From contig JAWXCF010000017.1 of the NCBI GenBank assembly GCA_034440515.1, positions 1 through 24,641 of the forward strand: a stretch of 24,641 bases of DNA, read 5' to 3'. Of this stretch, positions 1 through 7,103 are shown piece after piece. The notes beneath the pieces were generated by a model. It worked only from the letters and a program-made list of their open reading frames with translations. It was not told where the DNA came from and searched no databases. Position numbers and translations under genes: made by a program. This stretch comes from JAWXCF01 sp034440515 (GTDB lineage: Bacteria; Bacteroidota; Bacteroidia; CAILMK01). Numbering within the stretch: position 1 is the stretch's first letter; every line of letters starts with the position of its first letter.

Positions 1-114
1 ATATACAATTATTTACAAAAAATATACAATTGTGTAAGTTTGGCTAACATTTTGGTGTTGCATTATAAATTTTATCATCGGTACTTTGTAGCACAATCAT
101 AAAGAACCGTATTA

Positions 115-708
115 ATGTATTATTTTAACTTAAGAACCTTGGTACTCAGACTATTTTTAATAGTGAGTACAGCAATCTTGCTAGTATTAGTTTCTCAAAC
201 AGCTACAGCGCAAGACTACTACTCTGAAGACGAAAGTCACGCACCGGATGACTCTATCTTCATTTCGCAAATGATTATCGACAAAATACCTGAAAAGTAT
301 GATTTGAAGCAAAAACAAGAATTGCTAGAAAAGACAATGACTGCAAATGGTATAAGATGGGAAGAATACAACGAGGCCGAAGGCAAGCTGTATGTAACCT
401 ATAATTTGGAGATAACTAAAGATCTGAAATTATATGATCGCAAGGTGAAAATACTATACACTATAATAGTAGATGAAACCAATAGAATAGTAGTGAATGT
501 ATATGGCGCTGAAAGAGTAAGAAGTGCCGATAAAAACTACTGGAGAATAATGGAGGCTAAGACAAAACCTAAGGTGCAAACAGTTCATCAAAATTTTGTA
601 AAAGATTTGCAGAAAAACTTTAGAGGTAAACAGGTTAGCCCTAACTATATAAATCCCGATCAGAGCTACGCTCAGCAAAGCAATACTGCTAGACCTGTTA
701 CAAAATAG
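115..708 (+). CDS. Exported protein of unknown function
   Basis: A 197-residue protein I do not recognise. The N-terminus is a clear Sec signal peptide: basic residues near position 7, a hydrophobic stretch at about 9-28, and likely cleavage after TATA or TATAQ near residue 32. The mature part is mixed alpha/beta and rich in Lys, Tyr and Asp, with a central block (about 90-135) of alternating hydrophobic residues that looks like beta strands. The tail from residue 170 is polar and probably disordered. It could be distantly related to the small exported DUF4468-type proteins of Bacteroidota, but I see no decisive motif. It is transcribed alone and followed by a hairpin terminator. A TACTTTG box lies at 81-87, a near match to the Bacteroidota -7 element with one base missing in the spacer. 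The reading frame is sound, the function unknown. Confidence 0.8.
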   Translation: MYYFNLRTLVLRLFLIVSTAILLVLVSQTATAQDYYSEDESHAPDDSIFISQMIIDKIPEKYDLKQKQELLEKTMTANGIRWEEYNEAEGKLYVTYNLEITKDLKLYDRKVKILYTIIVDETNRIVVNVYGAERVRSADKNYWRIMEAKTKPKVQTVHQNFVKDLQKNFRGKQVSPNYINPDQSYAQQSNTARPVTK

Positions 709-741
709 TATCGAGATAGGAAGATAAAACACTCTTTAATC

Positions 742-790
742 AAGGGCTACACCTCAACTATGATAAGTATTTGATGCGTAGCCCTTTTTT
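742..790 (+). terminator. Rho-independent terminator with a long loop
   Basis: AAGGGCTAC (742-750) pairs perfectly with GTAGCCCTT (778-786), a 9-bp stem, and a run of six T follows (785-790). The loop of 27 nt is unusually long. It lies 34 bp after the stop at 708, so it fits termination of the plus-strand gene. On the minus strand, which would serve nothing here, no T run follows the stem. Confidence 0.65.
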
Positions 791-1658
791 ATTTCTGTAT
801 TTTTAGGCTCATATCTAGGCTTTTTACAGAATGGGTCATAGAACTACTGCTAATGAAAGTAGCCCCACATTTTCCATACTCTCTTATATTGTGTATGGTT
901 ATTCCGCCAGAAATTTCAGTCTCAACTCTGCCATTTATTAGGTCAACAGCTGCTTCAGCTTGTGAAACTGTAAAATTATCCAACATTATTCTATCAGCTA
1001 ATCCTATTTCTAGCACTTGCATTACTTCAACCAAACTTCTTGTTTCAACCTCAATTTGCAAGTCAAGTTTATGTAGGAATCTATAACCATTTGCGTCTTC
1101 TAAAGCTTGTCTTATTCCACCAGCTGCATCTACGTGATTGTCCTTAAGCATTATCATATCATATAACCCGCTTCTGTGTTTATGCCCACCGCCTACTGTA
1201 ACTGCCCATTTCTCTAAAAATCTAAGATGTGGGGTTGTCTTTCTGGTATCTAATAATCTAGTTTGAGTTCCCAATAAGTTTTGTGTCAATGCAGATGTTT
1301 GTGTAGCTACGCCGCTAAGTCGCTGCATCAAGTTTAGGGTAATCCGCTCTAGTTTTAGTATATCTCTAGTATTTGCTTGAACTGTAAATACTATATCTCC
1401 TAGTTTTATTGGGTCTCCGTCTTGTTTATGTATAGTAAATTCATTGTTACTAGCGTAGGTGTCAAATATATATTGCGCTATAAATAGGCCTGCTAATATC
1501 CCTTCTTCCTTAACCAATAACATAGCTGTATCGGTGTTAAGTTCTGGAATAGAAGACATAGAGGATACGTCGCCCGATCCTATATCTTCATTTAGAGCTA
1601 TTTCTATAAATGTTTGAAGTTGAGCATAGTCGATGCTAGCTGGAATGTAAGAATGCAT
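789..1658 (-). CDS. nadC: Nicotinate-nucleotide pyrophosphorylase (carboxylating)
   Basis: Quinolinate phosphoribosyltransferase: it converts quinolinate and PRPP to nicotinate mononucleotide, CO2 and pyrophosphate in cytosolic de novo NAD synthesis. Its 289 residues are the normal family length. Visible family signatures are NEDIGSGD (23-30) in the N-terminal domain, RLSGVAT (113-119), DTRKTTPHLR (137-146) with the substrate-binding Arg and Lys, and GGGHKHRSGLYD followed by MIMLKDNH (157-175), all typical of the alpha/beta barrel. His replaces the usual Gly in TTPGLR. The gene lies 33 bp downstream of the DUF4783-type gene and is probably cotranscribed with it, a pairing common in Bacteroidota. 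No nadA or nadB is in the window. Confidence 0.96.
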   Translation of the reverse strand: MHSYIPASIDYAQLQTFIEIALNEDIGSGDVSSMSSIPELNTDTAMLLVKEEGILAGLFIAQYIFDTYASNNEFTIHKQDGDPIKLGDIVFTVQANTRDILKLERITLNLMQRLSGVATQTSALTQNLLGTQTRLLDTRKTTPHLRFLEKWAVTVGGGHKHRSGLYDMIMLKDNHVDAAGGIRQALEDANGYRFLHKLDLQIEVETRSLVEVMQVLEIGLADRIMLDNFTVSQAEAAVDLINGRVETEISGGITIHNIREYGKCGATFISSSSMTHSVKSLDMSLKIQK

Positions 1659-1691
1659 ATATGTGAAACACTAATGTGATTACAAATATGA

Positions 1692-2090
1692 CTATTCCTT
1701 TTCAAATCCCATTTCCACGATTAATTGTTTACCGTTAAAGTCCCTACTGTAAACAAACGTACGGTAGTTACCTTTTGCAGTTTCTAATAGATAAATAACA
1801 TATTGTCCACCTTGTTTAGATTTACCTCGGTGCATTATGGTTACATTTTTTATAGTATTATTAGTAATAAACTCACGTAGAACGTGCTCGGCCTGGGTAT
1901 GGCTATAACTGTTTGTGTTTGCTTCAAATTTAAGCTCGACTACAGTAGCTAGGTTTTGTACTATTGGGCTAATGTTTTTATTTCTGAATGCTTGAGCCAA
2001 TTCATCAAATAAATCTGCCTTTGCAGTCAGACTTAATAGACAAGTTAATACAAAGCCAAAAATTATGAAATATTTTTTCATCAGTAACAT
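1692..2090 (-). CDS. DUF4783-type small exported protein
   Basis: A 132-residue protein with a signal peptide (hydrophobic residues about 8-22, likely cleavage after the TAKA near residue 25). The mature part matches the pattern I know for DUF4783: a DLFDELAQAF opening helix, a central VELKFE strand, a SHTQAEHVLREF helix, then a THR/HRG loop and final strands ending in IVEMGFEKE. The shape is like a small NTF2-like fold. Its biochemical role is unknown. It stands directly upstream of nadC, as often in Bacteroidota. The longest start (ATG at 2090) is given; the ATG three codons later (2081) starts at MKKYF, a more usual signal-peptide beginning, and may be the real one. Confidence 0.8.
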   Translation of the reverse strand: MLLMKKYFIIFGFVLTCLLSLTAKADLFDELAQAFRNKNISPIVQNLATVVELKFEANTNSYSHTQAEHVLREFITNNTIKNVTIMHRGKSKQGGQYVIYLLETAKGNYRTFVYSRDFNGKQLIVEMGFEKE

Positions 2091-2141
2091 AGTAACACCT
2101 ATTTATGTACACAAATTATGCCATCAAGTTGTTGCACAGAC

Positions 2142-2149
2142 TACCTTTG
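2142..2149 (+). promoter_or_regulatory. Probable -7 promoter box of gpmI
   Basis: TACCTTTG matches the Bacteroidota -7 consensus TAnnTTTG exactly and lies 29 bp before the gpmI ATG at 2179, a suitable leader length. I see no convincing TTG at the -33 distance. The 88-bp gap also serves the divergent gene starting at 2090. Confidence 0.45.
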
Positions 2150-2178
2150 CTATTGTTATATTTAAATAAAATTACCTT

Positions 2179-3717
2179 ATGTCTCAGAAAGTTGCCTTAT
2201 TAATATTAGATGGTTGGGGTTTAGGTAGTGAAGACCAAAAATCAAATGCTGCTCTTGCTGCAAATACACCCTATTTAGATTCACTATTTGTTAACTACCC
2301 TAATGCACATTTAGCTGCATCAGGTGAAGATGTTGGATTGCCTGACGGGCAAATGGGTAATAGTGAGGTTGGCCATATGAATATAGGAGCAGGCAGAATA
2401 GTATGGCAACAGCTTGTGTTAATTAATGCGGCATTTGAACAAGGAGCAATTAAAAACAATCCGGAATTTGCTGCAATGATTAGTTATTGCAAAATAAATC
2501 ATAAGCCATTACATCTAATTGGACTGGTTAGCGATGGTGGAGTACATAGCAGCATATTACACCTTGAGTCTATTTTGACCCTATGTCACGTAGCTGGATT
2601 AAATGAAGTATATATTCACGCATTTACTGATGGACGCGATACAGATCCAAAGTCTGGCTTAAAATATTTAACTCGACTACAACAACATTGCGATGCAACA
2701 ACTGGACAAGTAGCCAGCATTATTGGCAGGTATTACGCTATGGATAGAGATCATAGATGGGAAAGAATTAAAAAAGCTTATGATGTATTAGTAAACAGAG
2801 GGGGAGAACATTATACTAATGTGCAAACGGCGATTTCTAATAACTATGAAAGGGGAATAACAGATGAATTTATAGAACCAATGGTAGCTGTAAATGAGGC
2901 TGGTGAAGCTATACCAGGAATACAAGAAGGAGACGCAGTATTTTTTTTTAACTTTAGAACGGACAGAGGTAGGCATTTGACTAAAGTACTAACGCAAAGC
3001 GATATGCCAGAGTACAATATGAAAGCCATACAACTGTATATGGTTACGATGACTCAATATGATGAGACTTTTAGTGGTATTCACGTTATGTTTCCAGAGT
3101 TAAAGCTTTTTAATACAATAGGCGAAGTTTTACAAGACGCAGGGAAAACTCAACTTAGAATGGCTGAAACAGAAAAATATCCCCACGTGACTTTTTTTAT
3201 GAATGGCGGTAGGGAGACACCATTCAATGGTGAGCAAAGGCTAATGGTAGCTAGCCCTAAAGTAGCTACTTATGACTTGCAACCAGAGATGAGTGCCTTT
3301 GAATTAACTGCAGCGGTATGCAAACAAATAGAAGAACAAGGGCAAGATTGTATTATTTTAAACTTTGCTAATCCAGATATGGTGGGTCACACAGGTGTAT
3401 TTAATGCGGTAATCAAGGCTTTAGAAACTATAGATACTTGTACTCAAGAGTTAGTAAATAAAGCAATAAGCCAAGGCTACGCTATATTGATGATTGCTGA
3501 CCACGGTAATTGCGAATATATGGTCAATGCAGATGGTAGTCCTAACACAGCGCATACTACTAATTTGGTTCCTATCTTAATAATTAATGATTCTGATCAT
3601 CGGCAAATACGTTCAGGTAGATTAGCTGATGTAGCTCCTACAATGTTAGACTTGTTAGGAATAGCTAAACCTTTAGAAATGACTGGGCAAACTCTATTAG
3701 TTTTACAATCTTCCTAG
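2179..3717 (+). CDS. gpmI: 2,3-bisphosphoglycerate-independent phosphoglycerate mutase
   Basis: Cofactor-independent phosphoglycerate mutase, interconverting 3- and 2-phosphoglycerate in glycolysis and gluconeogenesis with two Mn ions and a phosphoserine intermediate. The 512 residues match the family length. Seen in order: LLILDGWG with metal ligand Asp11, MGNSEVGHMNIGAGR with the phosphorylated Ser62, the substrate-binding stretch AMDRDHRWER (about 190-199), FFNFRTDR, EKYPHVTFFMNGG, NPDMVGHTG and the metal site ADHGNCE. All key residues are present. It is a single-gene unit and is convergent with the BNR pseudogene; the stops are only a few bases apart once that gene's frame is restored. 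All five His codons before a G are CAC, a local sign of the CATG avoidance described below. Confidence 0.98.
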   Translation: MSQKVALLILDGWGLGSEDQKSNAALAANTPYLDSLFVNYPNAHLAASGEDVGLPDGQMGNSEVGHMNIGAGRIVWQQLVLINAAFEQGAIKNNPEFAAMISYCKINHKPLHLIGLVSDGGVHSSILHLESILTLCHVAGLNEVYIHAFTDGRDTDPKSGLKYLTRLQQHCDATTGQVASIIGRYYAMDRDHRWERIKKAYDVLVNRGGEHYTNVQTAISNNYERGITDEFIEPMVAVNEAGEAIPGIQEGDAVFFFNFRTDRGRHLTKVLTQSDMPEYNMKAIQLYMVTMTQYDETFSGIHVMFPELKLFNTIGEVLQDAGKTQLRMAETEKYPHVTFFMNGGRETPFNGEQRLMVASPKVATYDLQPEMSAFELTAAVCKQIEEQGQDCIILNFANPDMVGHTGVFNAVIKALETIDTCTQELVNKAISQGYAILMIADHGNCEYMVNADGSPNTAHTTNLVPILIINDSDHRQIRSGRLADVAPTMLDLLGIAKPLEMTGQTLLVLQSS

Positions 3718-3725
3718 TATATTCA

Positions 3726-5137
3726 TTACCTCAGTACTTCTAATCTTAGCATTTGTGTGCTGCCGTCTAATAGTTGTAGTTGTACCATAAAAAAAACCTG
3801 GCATAATCCAAGTTGGTATTGTCATAATAGTGGCTTGACCAGCAGACTGCCTAGCAATAGGTGTTGCGACTACCAACCTACCTGCCATATACATCAGGGT
3901 GACTTGTTGCAATGCGGGACTTCTGGCACCTATTGGTCTAATATAGACCTGCCCACCGCTGGTAGCTAGGTTGGGATATAGGGTATAGTCTGCGTGTGGC
4001 TCTACCCTAGGCAATTGTATGCTAACGGGTTGCAGCTTAACAGTTGGTCCACCACCATTGCTGGTATAATACAGTTGGATTGTTGATAAATCAACTAACC
4101 ATAAATACATATGATCTTTATCGGCGAAGTCAAACGATTGGCCAGCACCCCAATTACATAAACTAGAATTAACAAAGGACTGTTGAAGCCCCCAAGTCTT
4201 GCCCCCGTCGGTCGATTTCAACTTAGACCAGCCCTTTTTATATGGGTAGCTTTCATTCCTTTCAAAAGTATAAAGATATAAGGTACTACTATCGATAATA
4301 TTGAGTTCACCACCCATAAAATTTAAATATTTACCGTTACAAATATACGATGGTATGATTGAGCGTACAGACCAGTTTACGCCACCATCGTGGGTAACAA
4401 ATAGATAAGCAGGTCCGTCTTTATCAAAACTGTGTAAGGTAAAACCAAGCTTTGAATCAAAAAAGTAGTACTTTGATGTTGGATCTAACACACTTTGATG
4501 CTTATAACTTAATCGGACGTGTTGACATCTAAAATGATAACCACTATCTGACGATATATATAGACCCCATCGATTATTATACATCCCTCTAATGTAAAAA
4601 CAATAAAGAGTATTACCCATTCTTTGAAAATTCATTATGGAAACAGTACCTCCGGGTTTTATTGAATCCAGTTCAACCCTAAACGTATCTTGCATCTTAT
4701 TTTTAAATATGAATAGACACCAATCAAAAGTTGATAAGGAAACTAAATGATCAATACCAAAATCTTGTAATGCCGTACTCTGACCAAAAGGTATAAATTG
4801 AAGATTTAACTTGTAATCTGCAATCTTTTTAAAATTAAAATTACGCTTATCTAATTCATATATTCCAGAACCACTTAAATGAACTGGAAACGCAAATATG
4901 GTATAATATTTAGATCCATATTTAGTTAAAGATGTAAATGTGTCCTTCATCCTCTGCCAAGTCTTACCTGCATCTATTGTATACTTATCGTGAACCACCA
5001 ATGTATCTTTTCCAATGATAATTATTTTAATGTATCGATAATAAGGATTGGTTATTTTTACCCATTGTGCATTTGCAGATTTTTATAAACAAAATGTTTA
5101 TTAATACTACAATTATTGCTAAAATTTTTATTTTCAT
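3726..5137 (-). pseudogene. Frameshifted BNR/Asp-box protein with T9SS sorting domain
   Basis: A gene for a secreted beta-propeller-like protein of about 470 residues, broken by two +1 shifts. Its ATG at 5137 opens a signal peptide (MKIKILAIIVVLINILFIK). Dropping one base from the T5 tract at 5080-5084 joins this to SANAQW, a normal cleavage site, and then to the body. The body, open from about 5078 and past a TTG at 5001, holds Asp-box (BNR) motifs DAGKTW, DSGYHF, HDGGVNW and TDGGKTW. The end resembles a T9SS C-terminal domain: YPNLATSGG (normally YPNPA), then MAGRLVVATPI and MPGFF. Dropping one base from the A8 tract at 3789-3796 restores MVQLQLLDGSTQMLRLEVLR and a stop at 3726-3728. Without the correction the frame runs on to 3703 and overlaps gpmI. 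Exported enzyme or adhesin by design; the ligand is unknown. Either a young pseudogene or sequencing error. Confidence 0.8.
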
Positions 5138-5184
5138 ATTATTTGTATCTATGCAGGGGAGTTGAAGTTGGAGAGCAGGTTTTG

Positions 5185-5202
5185 CAACCTATGTATAGGT
5201 TG
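5185..5202. repeat. Short inverted repeat between the two pseudogenes
   Basis: CAACCTA (5185-5191), a 4-nt loop, and TAGGTTG (5196-5202) form a perfect 7-bp hairpin. No T run follows on either strand. It may be a weak terminator or processing site in the 110 bp between the beta-helix remnant and the BNR gene, or chance. Confidence 0.3.
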
Positions 5203-5247
5203 TTAAAGAAAATTTCAGGTTGGGATGGGAAATTATTTTTGCCGTAA

Positions 5248-5975
5248 TTATCTATCAATTAAACCTCCACAATTTATTGGATGAATGGGAATGGGTGTAT
5301 TGGAATTAGTAACTGGATAGCAAGAATAACAACCTAAGAATAGATTAGCATTCAGATACGGAATAGTAAAGGCATCTGGCACCAAGTTAAAATCTATAAT
5401 ATGGCAATCTACCGGTTCAGGTATGGCGCCTGCGTTACTAGAGTTTCCACTGACTGCGGATATGAAAATCTGCTGGTAGGTAGCAATTTTTATTATCTAA
5501 CCAAGGGTCATTGCAATATAATGAGTCGTTATTGGCAAAAAACTTATTATAAATAATATGCGATGCCCAACCAGGTTGGAAACCTGTACAAGCCTGACAT
5601 CCACCTGCTAAGTTGTATTCGCTGAAGGCAAGATCTCTATGGTTGTTTAGGAAATTGCAGTTATTAATTAATAATGTTGCCCCGCCTAATTCTTTAAAAG
5701 TAGTTAAATTTTTCGTTAAGTAATAATTTGATGCGCCACGCGACCCTGCGAATATACCAAGACTAGCATTTCTAATAGTGGAATTGCTTATATCTAATTT
5801 ACCCTAAACATTTGCGCCAGTGTAATTATTAGGGCAAGCATCGATATTTCCCCAAACCTCTATACCTAGCCACTTACCGCACAAACCAATATCAAAATTT
5901 ATAATATCCAGCTTGATGCCGATAACTTGAGGAGGGTTATTAAGAGGTTTCATTTGAGGTGCCTGATTAATATTT
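5248..5975 (-). pseudogene. Remnant of a right-handed beta-helix surface protein
   Basis: No long open frame exists here, but the minus strand reads as one protein once lesions are allowed for. From about 5960 it reads NINQAPQMKPLNN, then VIGIKLDIINFDIG, LCGKWLGIEVWGN and a TAG at 5804-5806 where CAG (Gln) would fit. It continues with LDISNSTIRNASLGIFAG, TLLINNCNFLNNHRDLAF and GFQPGWASHIIYN as far as NDPWLDNK. One base too many in the T5 tract at 5487-5491 then shifts the frame, and it resumes as IATYQQIFISAVSGN, running to a stop at 5248-5250. Short repeats of strand, Asn turn and strand (INNCNF, ISNSTI) and the CGKWxGIEVWGN motif are typical of parallel beta-helix surface proteins of Bacteroidota. 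No signal peptide and no T9SS domain remain, so both ends are probably lost. Function of the parent is unknown. Confidence 0.7.
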
Positions 5976-6000
5976 CTAATTTAAGATCATTGTCATAAAT

Positions 6001-6008
6001 CAAAGCTA
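6001..6008 (-). promoter_or_regulatory. Possible relic promoter box of the beta-helix remnant
   Basis: On the minus strand TAGCTTTG fits TAnnTTTG, a few bases before ATG codons at 5996 and 5990 that open the decayed beta-helix region. No -33 element is evident. It may be a relic of the lost gene's promoter or a chance match. Confidence 0.25.
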
Positions 6009-6017
6009 ATAGGTAAT

Positions 6018-6048
6018 AATAATTTTTATTATTTAGCTAAAAATTATT
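6018..6048. repeat. AT-only inverted repeat
   Basis: AATAATTTTTA (6018-6028) and TAAAAATTATT (6038-6048) are perfect reverse complements, 11 bp with a 9-nt loop. It lies about 200 bp beyond the last gene of the sugar operon. With no GC pairs the hairpin is weak; it could help end transcription from the operon or be a chance product of AT richness. Confidence 0.4.
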
Positions 6049-6251
6049 TAATACTAACATTTTTAAGAAACTAGTCTAAATTGTCAGTTTAAATAATCAA
6101 CTGCCTGTCACAAAGTTGCATTTTTTTAAACTAATTCATACATTTAACACTGTAAGTTTACTTATGCATTTACCAAAATATGAAAACAGATTAAATATTA
6201 ATTAATAAAGAAAACTATACTTTATATTTATAACGGATTCATTATTACATC

Positions 6252-7103
6252 TTAATAATCACCTAATGAGGCTTTAAAGTCCTTTGGTGACCAATTCAAC
6301 TCATTTCCCTTTTGGCTAATCATACTACAATCAGATGGTCTAGCTGCCGGCATTTGAATTGATAATTGCAAACAAGGATTAAGTAATGAAGTATCTAAGT
6401 TGAATTTGTCGCATAGTTGAACCCCAATTTCAAAGCGACTTAAGCGTTGTGGACCAGGCAAATGGATAATGCCTCTAAATTTAGATTTTAATAGGTTGGA
6501 TATGCCCAAACAAATGTCATTTACATTGGCAACGCTCCTGTATTCGTCTGTAAATACAGAAACCAAATTTCCCAGTTTTAATGCATTAAGCATTGGTCCA
6601 ATAAATGAGTCCCTCCCATTAATAGAATTGCCTGCTAATAACGGTAATCGTGCTATAATGCAATTAGGCAAATGAGATAAAGCATATTGTTCGAAGGTTA
6701 ATTTGTGTTTACCGTATACATTTAGAGGGTTAGTTTGAGAAAATTCTGAATAGTTTCCCTTCTTGCCGTCAAATACTAAATCTGTAGAAGTATATAGGAA
6801 TGGTATATTTAGGTTATGGGCATAGTTTGCCCACTTTATTGCAGCTAATACATTGACATTGAAGCTTAACTGAAAATTTACCTCGCAAGTATTGGGATTA
6901 CTGATAGCAGCAAAATAGCAAACAAAGTCAGGTTGAAAGTCAATATCAATTTCAAACTCGGTAAGATTTAGCCGAGTATATTTATCTATGCCTTCAATTG
7001 TACCTTGGTGTATTATATTGTGAATATGGTATTTAGACTGAAACAATCTATTAAAATGACTACCTAAAAACCCAGATCCACCTATCAATAACAGTTTTAT
7101 CAC
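6252..7103 (-). CDS. RmlD-like NAD(P)-dependent sugar reductase/epimerase (SDR)
   Basis: An extended short-chain dehydrogenase of the RmlD/dTDP-4-dehydrorhamnose reductase group, expected to reduce a 4-keto nucleotide sugar in the cytosol. I place the start at a GTG (7103), giving 283 residues. This GTG overlaps the rfbB stop as GTGA and puts the nucleotide-binding GGSGFLG at residues 8-14. A longer frame to an ATG at 7172 would run far inside rfbB and add a non-homologous N-terminus. Catalytic signatures are STD (106-108) and YGKHK (Tyr130, Lys134), and the PLNVYGKHK context is typical of RmlD. Because rmlA and rmlC are absent here, the exact substrate is uncertain: L-rhamnose synthesis is possible but not shown. 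Last gene of the seven-gene operon, translationally coupled to rfbB. Confidence 0.85.
   Translation of the reverse strand: MIKLLLIGGSGFLGSHFNRLFQSKYHIHNIIHQGTIEGIDKYTRLNLTEFEIDIDFQPDFVCYFAAISNPNTCEVNFQLSFNVNVLAAIKWANYAHNLNIPFLYTSTDLVFDGKKGNYSEFSQTNPLNVYGKHKLTFEQYALSHLPNCIIARLPLLAGNSINGRDSFIGPMLNALKLGNLVSVFTDEYRSVANVNDICLGISNLLKSKFRGIIHLPGPQRLSRFEIGVQLCDKFNLDTSLLNPCLQLSIQMPAARPSDCSMISQKGNELNWSPKDFKASLGDY

Larger units (their letters stand above)
5976..6251. other. Gene-free AT-rich spacer
   Basis: About 275 bp between the beta-helix remnant and the sugar operon. It holds an all-AT 11-bp inverted repeat (6018-6048) and one TAGCTTTG box on the minus strand (6001-6008) pointing at the remnant. 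No open frame of note, no RNA gene and no clear terminator for the operon that ends at 6252 is visible. Confidence 0.6.

Noticed and set aside
853..1086. Open frames antisense to nadC, gpmI, ugd, patatin and other genes
   Set aside because: They are shadows of well-supported genes on the other strand and show no recognisable protein features.
3703..3725. Overlap of the BNR gene with the end of gpmI
   Set aside because: It exists only in the shifted frame; correcting the A8 tract gives a stop at 3726-3728 and no overlap.
3789..3796. Programmed frameshifting at the A8 tract
   Set aside because: No stimulatory structure or functional reason is seen, and a second similar lesion at the other end of the gene favours decay or sequence error.
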